This document shows, piece by piece, positions 1-8,376 of a stretch of DNA of 64,000 bases. The position numbers were made by a program, and so were the translations under genes. Under the pieces are notes generated by a model that was given only the letters and a program-made list of their open reading frames with translations, was not told where the DNA came from and made no database searches. Positions within the stretch are counted from its first letter, which is position 1, and the number at the start of each line of letters is the position of its first letter. Source of the DNA: an uncultured Steroidobacter sp. (GTDB lineage: Bacteria; Pseudomonadota; Gammaproteobacteria; Steroidobacterales; Steroidobacteraceae); NCBI GenBank assembly GCA_937864115.1, contig CALMII010000005.1, forward strand, positions 124,001 to 188,000, in the 5' to 3' direction.

Positions 1-450
1 CTCGATCAGCAGGCTCTCGGCCTTGTCGAACGTACCCGCCTGCGCGGCGAGCAGCGCGTCCTGCACGTAGCTCACGACTTCGCTGCCGCGACGGCTGAAG
101 GTGTCGGCGATCTGCCGTTCCTTGTCCGTCAGTTCGGTGGCGTTGAGCTTGGCGAACAGGCTCTTCACTTCGACTTCGCGCTCCTTCACGAAATCCAGCG
201 CGCTCTTGACCGCCGCGGAGTCCTGACGGATCACGACGTCTTCCGCCTTCGTCAGCAGTTCGCGGTCATTCGATTCGATCGTGCCGACCCAGCCGGTCGG
301 CATGAAGCGATTCGAGAAGATCGCATCGAGATCGCGATTGCTGGTATGGGCTCCGCTGAGACCGACGGCGCCGACCGCAACCAGAATGGCAGAGCTCAGC
401 GCCAGGATGGCGTAGAGCTTGACCTTCACGCTCAGGTTCGTATTGATCAT
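1..450 (-). CDS. Methyl-accepting chemotaxis protein, N-terminal part (runs off the window)
   Basis: Only the first 150 codons are present; the gene continues past base 1. The start at 450 follows AAGGGA about 12 bases upstream. The protein opens with MINTNLSVKVKLYAILAL and a hydrophobic segment at about residues 11-31, followed by a helical periplasmic region resembling the four-helix-bundle MCP sensor domain. The cytoplasmic signalling part is outside the window. It begins 42 bases after the cheA stop on the same strand, so it is probably co-transcribed with cheA and feeds that kinase. The ligand cannot be deduced. Confidence 0.85.
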   Translation of the reverse strand, partial: MINTNLSVKVKLYAILALSSAILVAVGAVGLSGAHTSNRDLDAIFSNRFMPTGWVGTIESNDRELLTKAEDVVIRQDSAAVKSALDFVKEREVEVKSLFAKLNATELTDKERQIADTFSRRGSEVVSYVQDALLAAQAGTFDKAESLLIE

Positions 451-491
451 TGTTTGATTCCCTTGCTAGCAGACTCGACGGCAGATCGAAC

Positions 492-2595
492 TCAGGCCGC
501 TGCCGCCGTCTGCGCCGCAACGCGGATCAGACCAGCGACATCCAGAATGAGTGCGACCGAACCGTCCCCCAGGATCGTGGCGCCGGAGACGCCATCGACA
601 CGACGGAAATTGGTTTCCAGCGACTTGATGACCACCTGCTGCTGTCCGAGCAGATCGTCGACGAACAGGCCGACGCGGCGGCCCTCCCCTTCCACGACCA
701 TGATCAGCCCTTCGTGCAGCTGCGTGGTGCGCGGCTTGACGCCGAACACTTCATGCACGCGCACGATCGGCAGATAACGATCGCGGAACCAGAACACTTC
801 GCCCTGGCCGGCGACGCGATTGACCATGCCGGCCTTGAGCTGCAGCGATTCGATGATGGTGATGAGCGGCACGATGTAGCTTTCGGTGCCCACAGCCACC
901 GACTGGCCATCGACAATCGCGAGCGTCAGCGGCAGCGTGATGATGAAGCGCGAGCCCTTGCCCAGTTCCGAGCGCACTTCGATCGTGCCGCCCAGCTCCT
1001 TGATGTTCCGGCGCACCACGTCCATGCCGACGCCGCGACCGGAAATGTCGGTCGTCTGTTCGGCGGTGGAGAAGCCGGCCATGAAGATCAGTTCGTAGAT
1101 CTGCTCGTCGGTCAGCGTGTCGTTGGCGCCGATCAGGCCGCGCGAACGCGCCTTCTCGAGGATGCGGCTCTTGTTGAGACCGCCGCCGTCGTCGCCGACT
1201 TCGACCGTGATGTTGCCGCCCTTGTGATACGCCTCGAGGAACACCGTGCCCGTGGCGGACTTGCCGGCCGCCGTACGCACGTCGGGCATCTCGATGCCGT
1301 GGTCGACGCTGTTGCGGACCAGGTGGACCAGCGGATCGCCGATCTTCTCCAGCACCGTCTTGTCGAGTTCGGTCTGATCGCCCGTGACTTTCAGGTCGAC
1401 GTTCTTGCCGAGGCGGCCGCTCAGGTCGCGGACCATGCGCGGGAAGCGGCTGAACACGAAGCTGATCGGCAACATGCGCACGCGCATGACGCTTTCCTGC
1501 AGCTCGCGCACGTTGCGTTCGAGCTGTGCGAGACCGGCGCGCAACTGTTCGGAGACGTCGCCTTCGATCTTGGTGCCGAGCTGGGTCAGCATCGACTGCG
1601 TGATCACGAGTTCGCCGACGGTATTCATCAGCTCGTCGATCTTTTCCGTGCTGACGCGGATCGAACTGCCGTCGCCGAGACCCTGCTTCGGCGATTCACT
1701 CGCTTCGGGCGTCGGCACGGCGGTGAGCTGCGGACGTTCCGCCTTCGCCGGTGCGGGAGCAGGAGCAGCCGCGGCGACGGGTGCGGCAGCCGGCGCCGTC
1801 GCTGCTTTGGCAACGGCGGGCTGCGGCGATTCTGCCTCGCCGCTTGCATCCTCGATGCGCAGTTCGCAATCGCCTTCGGCCCAGTCGAAGATCTGTTCGA
1901 CGACTTCGCGCGTCACGTCGCTCGTGAGGCGCAGGTCCCAGGTCAGGAAACAGGATTCCGGATCGAGCTGCGCCAGCGACGGCACGTTGCCCGCATCGAC
2001 GTTGATCGTGAGATCGCCGAGGTCGGCGAGTTCGCGCAGCATGCGCAGCGGATCGTTGCCGTGCACCAGCAGCTGCGGATACGGACGGAACTGGATGCGC
2101 CAGCAATGGGCGCCGGCCGGCTTTGCCGGCGCGACCGGTTCGGCAACCGCCGCGGACGCGGCAGGCGCCGGCGCTGCCGGTGCCGCGGCGGCGGGAGCGC
2201 TGTCCTTCTGGATGATCGCCAGTTCCAGGTCGAACTGCAGATCGGCGACGCGCTGGGCATCGACCGGCGTCTTGTGCTGGACCGCGCGCAGCATGTCGCG
2301 CATGACGTCGACGGAACGCAGCAGCAGATCGGTGATGTGGCGGGTCACGTCCATGCGATTGCCGCGCAGTTCGTCGAGCAGCGTTTCGCAGGTGTGCGTG
2401 AACGAGGCGACTTCGGAGAAGCGCGAAAGTCGCGCTGCCGCCCTTGATCGAATGCGCAACGCGGAAAATCGTGCCGATGAGTTCGGGTTCGGCCGCGCCG
2501 ACGGTCAGCTTCAGCAGCGAAGCCTCCATCGTGTCGAGCGCTTCGAAGCTCTCGTCGAAGAACGCTTCATGAAACTGGGCAAGATCGAGCGCCAT
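492..2595 (-). pseudogene. cheA: Chemotaxis histidine kinase CheA, interrupted by a +1 frameshift in the HPt domain
   Basis: CheA autophosphorylates and passes phosphate to CheY. The start at 2595 (MALDLAQFHEAF) gives an HPt domain with the phospho-acceptor H48 in AHSIKGGSATF. Just after this, near 2421-2425, one extra base shifts the frame; reading continues in the next frame with FSEVASFTHTCETLLDELR. Removing one base would give about 700 residues: HPt, an Ala/Pro-rich linker, a CheY-binding-like domain, the dimerisation helices (STEKIDELMNTVGELV), an ATPase domain with NSVDHGIE and GRGVGMDVV, and a C-terminal CheW-like domain. A start at 2459 would give a form without the phosphorylated histidine. 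It lies 7 bases after the STAS gene and 41 bases before the MCP gene. A sequencing error or a true mutation are both possible. Confidence 0.85.
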
Positions 2596-2602
2596 GACAA
2601 CC

Positions 2603-3052
2603 TCAGCAGGCGGCGGCAGGCAGACAGAGAAGATCGCGAACGCCGAGAAGCCGCGCCGCATCGGTCAGGGCCGCCGGGACGCCCTGCCAGGTCACTTCGC
2701 GATCGCTGTTGAGACGATCGCGGACGAATGCATAAAGAAGCTGCAAGGTCGCGGTATCGATCCGTTCGACTGCGCTCGCATCGATGGCCACCGGCTCGCC
2801 GCTGTCCACCACCGCGCACAGCTGCGAACGCAGCACGGCGACTTCCTTGATGGAGCAGTTCGCGGCCAGCGTGATTGCGGCCGCACCGGACGTCGCCGTC
2901 GATTCCACGACCGGCTCCGCGGCCGGCACTGCAGAATCCGCAACGATGCTTGCTGCGACCGGCGACTCCGCCGCCGGTGCTTCGATGCCCGGCGCGGCGT
3001 TTGCGGCCGCGACACGCTTGCGTTTGGGAGCTTTCGCTGGCGCACGCGCCAT
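2603..3052 (-). CDS. STAS-domain protein in the cheA operon
   Basis: A 149-residue protein. Residues 1-55 are a basic, then Ala/Pro-rich segment of low complexity. Residues about 57-145 look like a STAS domain (anti-anti-sigma-factor type), with the characteristic strand and helix AIDASAVERIDTATLQLL, where a Ser/Thr near this point is the phosphorylation site in SpoIIAA-type proteins. It ends 7 bases before cheA and is the first gene after the sigma-28-like promoter. STAS proteins occur in several chemosensory operons, where they are thought to be regulatory partners. The exact role here is not known. Confidence 0.75.
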   Translation of the reverse strand: MARAPAKAPKRKRVAAANAAPGIEAPAAESPVAASIVADSAVPAAEPVVESTATSGAAAITLAANCSIKEVAVLRSQLCAVVDSGEPVAIDASAVERIDTATLQLLYAFVRDRLNSDREVTWQGVPAALTDAARLLGVRDLLCLPAAAC

Positions 3053-3100
3053 GGTTGCCTCTGGCAGACGGGCTGCCTGATTTCACTAAAACTGCCTGTC

Positions 3101-3128
3101 GTATCGGCAATCCCCGGCAGCGGCTTTA
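3101..3128 (-). promoter_or_regulatory. Sigma-28 (FliA)-type promoter for the STAS-cheA-MCP operon
   Basis: On the minus strand TAAA (3125-3128) is followed after 16 bases by GCCGATAC (3101-3108). The consensus is TAAA-N15-GCCGATAA, so the -10 has one mismatch and the spacer is one base long. It sits about 50 bases before the STAS start codon. Confidence 0.65.
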
Positions 3129-3247
3129 GGCGCGCCGCAGGAACGGTGAGGATTTGTGAGGTGGGTCACCCTCACCTGGCCTCCTCAAGGTTTTCCCCAC
3201 TGCGCCGTTAATAAGGAGACATCCGTCACACGGCCGACCTTGACGTC

Positions 3248-4447
3248 ATGCGCATCGACCTCGCCACCATTCGCAGCACAGGCTATGCGGGCCAGAGCCC
3301 GACCAGCCTGCTGTCGGATTGGCGCGTCGGCGCGATCCTGCAGGCAGTCGCGCTGCGCGATGCACGCAGCGGCGAGCTGTGGCTGAAAATCGGCGACATC
3401 CGCTATCCCGCGCGCATCGCTTCCGGCGATTCCGCCGGGCCAGCCGATGGCGATCGTCTGACGGTACGCGTCCTGCGCAGCAGCCCGGTGCTGGCGCTGG
3501 AAACGCTCTCCTCCGAATCCGCGCAGGCCACGGAAGATGCGGCCGTCGATACATTGCGGCGCTTTCTGCCGCGGCAGTCGAGCGCCGCGCCGTTGGTGTC
3601 GAACCTGGCCTGGATCGCGCATGGCAAGAACGCCGCCGAAGCCTTGCCGCCTCCCGTAACGCAGGCAGCGACCCGTCTGTGGCAGGCATTGCCCGACACG
3701 ACGGCGCTCACCGACGCGGACGGATTGCAGACCGCCATCGCGCGGTCCGGCGCATTCCTGGAATCGACGCTGGCCAGCGGCGACAGGCGCATGCTCGCGA
3801 CGCATCTCGCACAGGACGTGAAAGCGCTGATGCTGAATCTGTCGCGCGTGCTGCGCGATCTCGGCGCACGACCGACTGCCGCCACCGCCGAATCCGCAAC
3901 GAACTCACCGCTGCCGCTGGCCAATGGCCCGCTGACTTCCCTGCCGTCCGCGCCCGCAACGCTCGCCGTGATCGACACGCCGCCGCAGCAGATGAATGAA
4001 CTTGCACGCCAGACCGATGGCGCGCTGGCACGCATGACAGCGCTGCAGGCCGGCGCCAGCACGCAGGATCCGGTACTGCAATCGATGATGGTCGAAGTGC
4101 CGATGCGCCAGGGCGATCGCGCCAGCGTGCTGCGCCTGAAGATCGAACACGAACAGTCGCGCCGCCAGGACGCCGCGGCGCGCGACACCTGGACCATCGA
4201 AGCCGCTCTGGATCTCGGCCGCGTCGGCGCGCTGCACGCACGCGTGATGCTGCAGGGTCAGCGCATCGGCGTGCAGTTGCGCGCCGAATCCGCCGGCGTG
4301 GTCGAGACGATGATCTCGCGCGCGCCGGAACTGGAAGCGACGTTGCGCCAGGAAGGACTCGACGTCGATCGCATCGTCTGCCTGCACGGCCTGCCCGCCG
4401 GCGACAGCGGCGCCCGTCCCACCCGACTGCTGGACCTGCGCGCATGA
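3248..4447 (+). CDS. FliK-like flagellar hook-length control family protein
   Basis: A 399-residue protein. Residues about 290-385 contain the conserved C-terminal fold of FliK (Flg_hook), including LRLKIEHEQ, a beta-rich stretch and LHARVMLQGQRIGVQLRAES. The N-terminal two thirds are Ala-rich and helical. It overlaps the next gene (a free FlhB C-terminal domain) by 4 bases. A FliK-type molecular ruler paired with its FlhB-type switch partner is a recognisable module. A conventional fliK exists at 32785-33696, so this is a second, divergent copy. No clear Shine-Dalgarno is visible before 3248, so the start is less certain than the frame. Confidence 0.7.
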   Translation: MRIDLATIRSTGYAGQSPTSLLSDWRVGAILQAVALRDARSGELWLKIGDIRYPARIASGDSAGPADGDRLTVRVLRSSPVLALETLSSESAQATEDAAVDTLRRFLPRQSSAAPLVSNLAWIAHGKNAAEALPPPVTQAATRLWQALPDTTALTDADGLQTAIARSGAFLESTLASGDRRMLATHLAQDVKALMLNLSRVLRDLGARPTAATAESATNSPLPLANGPLTSLPSAPATLAVIDTPPQQMNELARQTDGALARMTALQAGASTQDPVLQSMMVEVPMRQGDRASVLRLKIEHEQSRRQDAAARDTWTIEAALDLGRVGALHARVMLQGQRIGVQLRAESAGVVETMISRAPELEATLRQEGLDVDRIVCLHGLPAGDSGARPTRLLDLRA

Positions 4448-4710
4448 GCGAACGCGCCAACTCCTCGCTCGCCGTCGCGCTGCACTACAACGGCAACGGC
4501 GCACCGCGTGTCGTCGCCAAGGGCGGCGGCGCAGTGGCCGATCGCATCATCGAAACGGCACGCGAGCACAAGGTGCCGCTGCAGGAGGACGGCGCGCTGG
4601 CGGCGTCGCTCTCGCGGCTCGATCTCGGCACCGAGGTGCCGCGTGAACTCTACGTCGCCGTTGCGCACGTCCTTGCGTTCGCGTGGGCTGTTACAGGGAA
4701 GGGGAAATAA
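4444..4710 (+). CDS. Free FlhB C-terminal domain protein (FhlX/EscU-YscU-HrcU family)
   Basis: An 88-residue protein aligning with the cytoplasmic C-terminal subdomain of FlhB that follows the NPTH cleavage site: APRVVAKGGGAVADRIIETA corresponds to APIVVAKGVDLVAARIREIG of the full-length FlhB here, and it ends with ELYVAVAHVLAFAW. Membrane helices and the cleavage motif are absent. Such stand-alone domains (FhlX, YlqH) are known in flagellated bacteria and can partly substitute for the FlhB C-terminal half in substrate switching. The start overlaps the preceding FliK-like gene (ATGA). Confidence 0.8.
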   Translation: MSERANSSLAVALHYNGNGAPRVVAKGGGAVADRIIETAREHKVPLQEDGALAASLSRLDLGTEVPRELYVAVAHVLAFAWAVTGKGK

Positions 4711-4728
4711 GAGCTTTCACACGGAGTT

Positions 4729-4865
4729 CACGGAGAACACGGAGGTCGGAACAGAGAGAATGGCCGCAAAAAGGCGCAAAGCTCACAAGGCAAGAGCTTT
4801 TCTTCCTACCTTGTGAGCTTTGCGCCTTTTTGCGGCCATTCTCCCTCTCGATTCTTCAACCTCCG
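4729..4865. repeat. Nested inverted repeat with 9-base-period arms
   Basis: The outer arm is CACGGAGTT CACGGAGAA CACGGAGG (9-base period), with ACCTCCGTGTGAG on the far side. The inner arms pair GGCCGCAAAAAGGCGCAAAG (from 4761) with its reverse complement near 4818-4840, separated by a short loop. It fills the 172-base gap between the convergent FhlX-like and DUF2802 genes and could act as a bidirectional terminator. A second copy lies between fliH and fliI. Confidence 0.85.
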
Positions 4866-4882
4866 TGTGAGACCGCTCCTCG

Positions 4883-5416
4883 TCAGCCAACGACGCTGAG
4901 CAGCGAGCCGCGCTTGCGGCCGGTGTTCGCCGGCGCCTGCTGTTGCGGCGGCTGAGCGTGGTGCCGAGGGGATTCCTGCACCGGACGCTGCGGCACACGC
5001 GCAGGTGCCTGTGGCACTTCATGGCGGGCACCGTGCAGGCGCGCCAGCAGTTCGGCTTCGTGACGCGTGATGCCGCAGTTGGCGATGAGTTCTTCGACGG
5101 ACGCGCCGTTGCGCGCCAGGCGTTGTGCAACGTCATAGCCGCGCTGCGTACCCGCCGGCGCGAGACGCGATTCCATTTCGCTGCGCTCGCTCATGCCATC
5201 GAGGCGCGCGCTCATGACGCTCACGGTTTCGTGGAGGCTGCGCAGTTCGGCGAATGCGCGGTCGAGCTTGGCGTGCAACGCAGCATTGCTGCGTTCGTCC
5301 GCGCGACGCCAGCGGGTGAATGCCAGGGCGAACACCCAGAACGCGCCGACGAGCAGCAAGGCGCGACCGGCGATCAGCAGCGTGTCGAGCGAGGGATTCG
5401 GCAGGATTTCGAACAT
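4883..5416 (-). CDS. DUF2802 membrane-anchored protein
   Basis: A 177-residue protein from the start at 5416, chosen because CAGGAG lies 8 bases upstream; a longer frame to 5530 has no such signal. Residues about 10-32 form one membrane helix, about 38-75 are likely coiled coil, and about 90-130 match DUF2802 (GYDVAQRLARNGASVEELI, then GITRHEAELLARLH), which resembles a small HTH-like fold. The tail is Pro/Gln-rich. DUF2802 genes usually lie at the end of motCD-parA-cheW-type flagellar gene blocks in gamma-proteobacteria. Here it is about 12.5 kb from motD. The function is unknown. Confidence 0.75.
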   Translation of the reverse strand: MFEILPNPSLDTLLIAGRALLLVGAFWVFALAFTRWRRADERSNAALHAKLDRAFAELRSLHETVSVMSARLDGMSERSEMESRLAPAGTQRGYDVAQRLARNGASVEELIANCGITRHEAELLARLHGARHEVPQAPARVPQRPVQESPRHHAQPPQQQAPANTGRKRGSLLSVVG

Positions 5417-5526
5417 GACGACTACTCCTGTGACGAGCATCACATTCGCAGCGTCAAATCGCTGACGAAGCGAGAGGCTCGCAACAGGAGTAGCAGGAAC
5501 CATGCCAGCGGCAGGTTCCTCCGATA

Positions 5527-6123
5527 TCAACCCATTCCCAGCGACTGCAACGCCGCCGTGCCGCTCTCCTTGGCGCTCTTGGCGAGTTGCACGGCCTTCA
5601 CCGGATCACCGGCGCCGAACGCCGCCGTTGCCTCGGTCCAGCTCGTCCTGGTCGATTCGAGTCCGCTCTGCGCGGCCGCGAATGCGTCCTTGCTCACGTT
5701 CTTCGGCAGCTTCTTCGACTGGCTGAGGATGTCGACGCGGCTTTGCAGCGCCTGCACCATCTGCGGCACTTCCACGCTGAGCGTCTTCCACTCCTCGCTC
5801 GCAGCGGCCATCGCCGCCCGCGTTTCTTCGCGCTTCGCTGCAATGGTCTGCTGCAGGCTGGCAACCTGCGCGGATACCGCGGGCGCTGCAGCGACGACGC
5901 CCTTGTAGTCCTTGCTGGCGAGCTGCTGCTTGAGCGATGCCAGTCCCGCCTGCGCCTGCTGCAGTTCGGTAGACGCATACTTCTCTGCGTCGGCGGCCAC
6001 CGAACCGATGGCGGCTTCGATGTCGGCGACGGCCTTGGTCGCCGCGTCCTTCTGGCCGGCGCATGCCGCCAGCATGAACGTCGCGAGCAGTACGGCCATC
6101 CAGTTGAATGTTGTTTTCTTCAT
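5527..6123 (-). CDS. Small helical lipoprotein
   Basis: A 198-residue protein with a clear lipoprotein signal: KK near the start, a hydrophobic core, and lipobox LAAC with the lipidated Cys at residue 21. The rest is almost entirely Ala/Gln/Lys-rich helix, consistent with a periplasmic coiled coil tethered to the outer membrane. GAGGAGA precedes the ATG by about 6 bases. It begins 11 bases after the LysM gene stop, so the two form a unit. No enzyme motif is visible and I cannot name the family. Confidence 0.7.
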   Translation of the reverse strand: MKKTTFNWMAVLLATFMLAACAGQKDAATKAVADIEAAIGSVAADAEKYASTELQQAQAGLASLKQQLASKDYKGVVAAAPAVSAQVASLQQTIAAKREETRAAMAAASEEWKTLSVEVPQMVQALQSRVDILSQSKKLPKNVSKDAFAAAQSGLESTRTSWTEATAAFGAGDPVKAVQLAKSAKESGTAALQSLGMG

Positions 6124-6134
6124 TGCATGTCTCC

Positions 6135-6443
6135 TCAGGGAATTCGCAGTTCCTGGCCTGGTTTGATCTTGTCGGGATCCTTCAGCACGTCCCGGTTGGC
6201 TTCGAAGATCTTGGTATATAGACGGCCGTCGCCGTAGTACTCATCCGCGATCTTCCAGAGCGTGTCGCCCTTCTGGACGACGTACTTCTGCTGGTACGGA
6301 TTTTCCGGCGGGACGGGAGGAACGGGTTCTTCTGGCGCCACGATCGCCTCCATTGCGGCTAGCTTGAGTTGTGAGTCGGCGGCCGATTCTTGGCGATGCA
6401 GTGCAGCGTGCCTATCGTGGAAAGGAGAAATGCGGCGCGGCAT
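6135..6443 (-). CDS. LysM-domain protein
   Basis: The C-terminal ~50 residues are a LysM domain of the YgaU type: [15 protein letters not shown], then IFEANRD and [11 protein letters not shown]. LysM binds peptidoglycan. The start is unsure: 6443 is given, but the ATG at 6353 would leave a 72-residue protein and an upstream ATG at 6554 is also open; none has a strong Shine-Dalgarno. No convincing signal peptide is seen from any start. It precedes the lipoprotein gene by 11 bases, suggesting a cell-envelope pair. Confidence 0.7.
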   Translation of the reverse strand: MPRRISPFHDRHAALHRQESAADSQLKLAAMEAIVAPEEPVPPVPPENPYQQKYVVQKGDTLWKIADEYYGDGRLYTKIFEANRDVLKDPDKIKPGQELRIP

Positions 6444-6559
6444 GTAGTGTTCTACCCGACACCCATCGCGGACACATTGGGACTTTTCGGCATGTGAAAC
6501 CGCGCGCAGGCGTCGGCCGGGGCGTGCGCCGGCTGTAGGCGCCGCTGTCTTCATTCTTC

Positions 6560-6583
6560 CTGTGGGGCCGGCTTCAGCCGGCC
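6560..6583. repeat. Half copy of the GCTTCAGCC palindrome family
   Basis: CTGTGGGGCCGGCTTCAGCC followed by GGCC: the GGCCGGC half of the bipartite element seen throughout the window, directly after the stop at 6597. Confidence 0.8.
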
Positions 6584-6596
6584 TTCAACAGCCGAG

Positions 6597-7187
6597 TTAT
6601 TCCGAAGACCAAACGGGCTCGAAACGCAGGCCGGTCAGTTCATAGTGAACGTAGCCGGGAACCAGTTCCACCGCTTGCTCCATGGCTTCGGTGTATCTAC
6701 CGGTCGTGTAAGTGAACATTTCCAGTCCAGCCGTCTCTGGCAACTTGAACACATTTTGATCCAGCCGACGCGGAATGAACTCGTAGCGCCTGATCGAGAT
6801 GATCTCGCCCGCAGCGTTTCGCACGACTTCGCTTCGCTCCGGATCCAGCGCATTGGTAACGTGAACGCTCACAGCAACGCACTGCTCATCATCAATGCGG
6901 GCGCCGATTGGCTCGCCGCAACTGATCACCTCGTTCAACAGATCATCGCCGCCGGTGGGGCGGAACCGGACGACAAACCCTGCATCCATGAGTCGGGTGA
7001 AATCGGCCGCCGGTTTGATTCTGTCATCGACTGCCAGCTCAACTGGATCCGCGAATGAGTCACCCCACTCCGCTTGCATGGGCAAGCCGCAGAACGGTTG
7101 CGGGTAAGTTGCATGGAATTTTGCAGGATCCTTCAAGGATAGCTGCTGGAAGTCAGTCGAGAAGATCAGGCGGTAGACCGTGACCAT
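6597..7187 (-). CDS. Imm11/DUF1629-like hypothetical protein
   Basis: A 196-residue soluble protein without signal peptide or membrane helices. It ends in YELTGLRFEPVW, the kind of GLRF-x-P tail seen in Imm11/DUF1629 proteins, which are proposed immunity proteins of polymorphic toxin systems. The start codon lies 2 bases after the stop of the upstream gene, which ends in a similar HLSGLRFVPV, so the two are probably distant paralogues made from one message. No toxin gene is recognisable next to them. The family assignment rests on the C-terminal motif only. Confidence 0.5.
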   Translation of the reverse strand: MVTVYRLIFSTDFQQLSLKDPAKFHATYPQPFCGLPMQAEWGDSFADPVELAVDDRIKPAADFTRLMDAGFVVRFRPTGGDDLLNEVISCGEPIGARIDDEQCVAVSVHVTNALDPERSEVVRNAAGEIISIRRYEFIPRRLDQNVFKLPETAGLEMFTYTTGRYTEAMEQAVELVPGYVHYELTGLRFEPVWSSE

Positions 7188-7189
7188 GA

Positions 7190-7762
7190 TCAGATCTCTA
7201 CTTCAACAGGAACGAACCTCAGCCCCGAAAGATGATGATCTGTGTACGCAGAGTACACATCGTGCTCACTACCGGATGTCGTCAAGTACGGACCTGACGA
7301 ACCGTGACGGAGCCGAAAGAGCATTGATGGGCGCAACCGATCGACGGCTCCGGTCAGGTAGCGCCGGCTGCCCTCGTGGCGGGCGGCAATGTCGTGAATG
7401 ACATACGGAATATGGATGTACCACCACGGCACCTTCTCACCTTGAACAGCTATGGGGAGAAACTGAACCTGCGTCCCGGTCGCCGGAGATAGCGCACGCC
7501 GCGCGATTTCATCGCAGCAGAGCATCCCCGGTCCGATGCCTGCGCAGTTCGCGGAGGGAAGCAGAGGATTCAACCAGTATGTCGGTAACCCTGGCCAATT
7601 TTCTGCAAGACCGGGCGGCAAGTCATCTAGTGCATTCCAACCGACAAGTCGGTCACGATCCACGCCGAGCTGCCGAATCCCTTCCTCCTCGTAGATCTCA
7701 AGGACCCGGATCGCTGTAGTCTCGCTGCTACCAGGTACCTGTCTGCCGGAATTTGTTTCCAT
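7190..7762 (-). CDS. Imm11/DUF1629-like hypothetical protein, upstream partner
   Basis: A 190-residue soluble protein with no signal peptide. A central hydrophobic/aromatic region (VPWWYIHIPYVIHD) and the C-terminal SGLRFVPVEVEI tail resemble the downstream gene. Stop and next start are arranged TGATCATG, favouring translational coupling. The predicted role as an immunity or immunity-derived protein is inference from the tail and the pairing; it may be an unrelated cytoplasmic protein. Confidence 0.5.
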   Translation of the reverse strand: METNSGRQVPGSSETTAIRVLEIYEEEGIRQLGVDRDRLVGWNALDDLPPGLAENWPGLPTYWLNPLLPSANCAGIGPGMLCCDEIARRALSPATGTQVQFLPIAVQGEKVPWWYIHIPYVIHDIAARHEGSRRYLTGAVDRLRPSMLFRLRHGSSGPYLTTSGSEHDVYSAYTDHHLSGLRFVPVEVEI

Positions 7763-7887
7763 TGATGACTCCAGTGTCAGGCCTGCATATTTGTACGATC
7801 TCGCTCGCGAGCGTCATTTGGCGAGGATCAGTCGGAAATGCAACTATGCAGATCTGATTATCGGCACCCACTTCATGCAATCGCTAT

Positions 7888-8376
7888 TCAATCGCTGCTG
7901 AACAATGCGAACAGTTGATCCGGCAAGGTCGAGAATCTGTCGTCGCCGATCATCGAAAGGTTTGTGAGCAGACAAATCACCAGCTTCTGATCCGGATGGA
8001 TTCGTATGAGTGCCGAGCCGCCCGCCGCTCCGCCGGGATGCTGCTGGATTGGCACATCGAGCTGCAGCCGGCCGGAGTCGACCAACCTGGCCAGCCCCAA
8101 TGACGTGAGCGCCTTTGAAGCACTGCCGATTCTGAACTTTGTCCGCTCTGCGGAGACCGCCGCATGATTCTCGATGTTCGCCTCGCCGATACCCGCGGAC
8201 CAGAGGATGGCCTTGTCCTTCCCTACGGCGACGGCGAGACCGGGAATGCCTTTGTCACGGGCGAACTGCCGAACGAGCGCATCGGCGCGAATCGGCGGCG
8301 CCTCGTCTGCGGATGCGAAGGCGTAACCGGAACACAGGAGCAGGCCGGCGAACAGGATCGATGCACGCTGCATCAT
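7888..8376 (-). pseudogene. Beta-lactamase-fold serine hydrolase with a large internal deletion
   Basis: The 162-residue frame has a signal peptide (cleavage near ASA-DEA), then the N-terminal part of a class-C beta-lactamase/LACTB-like enzyme with the catalytic SxxK at S85-A-S-K88. At about residue 112 (near base 8040) it jumps from RLQLDVPIQQ directly to HPGGAAGGSALIRI and LVICLLTNLS, which belong near the C-terminus of the family. Roughly 180 central residues, including the Tyr-x-Asn motif, are missing, yet the frame is kept. The ATG overlaps the stop of the DUF3857 gene. It is unlikely to be an active hydrolase. Confidence 0.75.

Noticed and set aside
450..2447. A 665-residue open frame on the plus strand opposite cheA
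   Set aside because: Composition is that of a shadow frame and the opposite strand encodes recognisable CheA domains.
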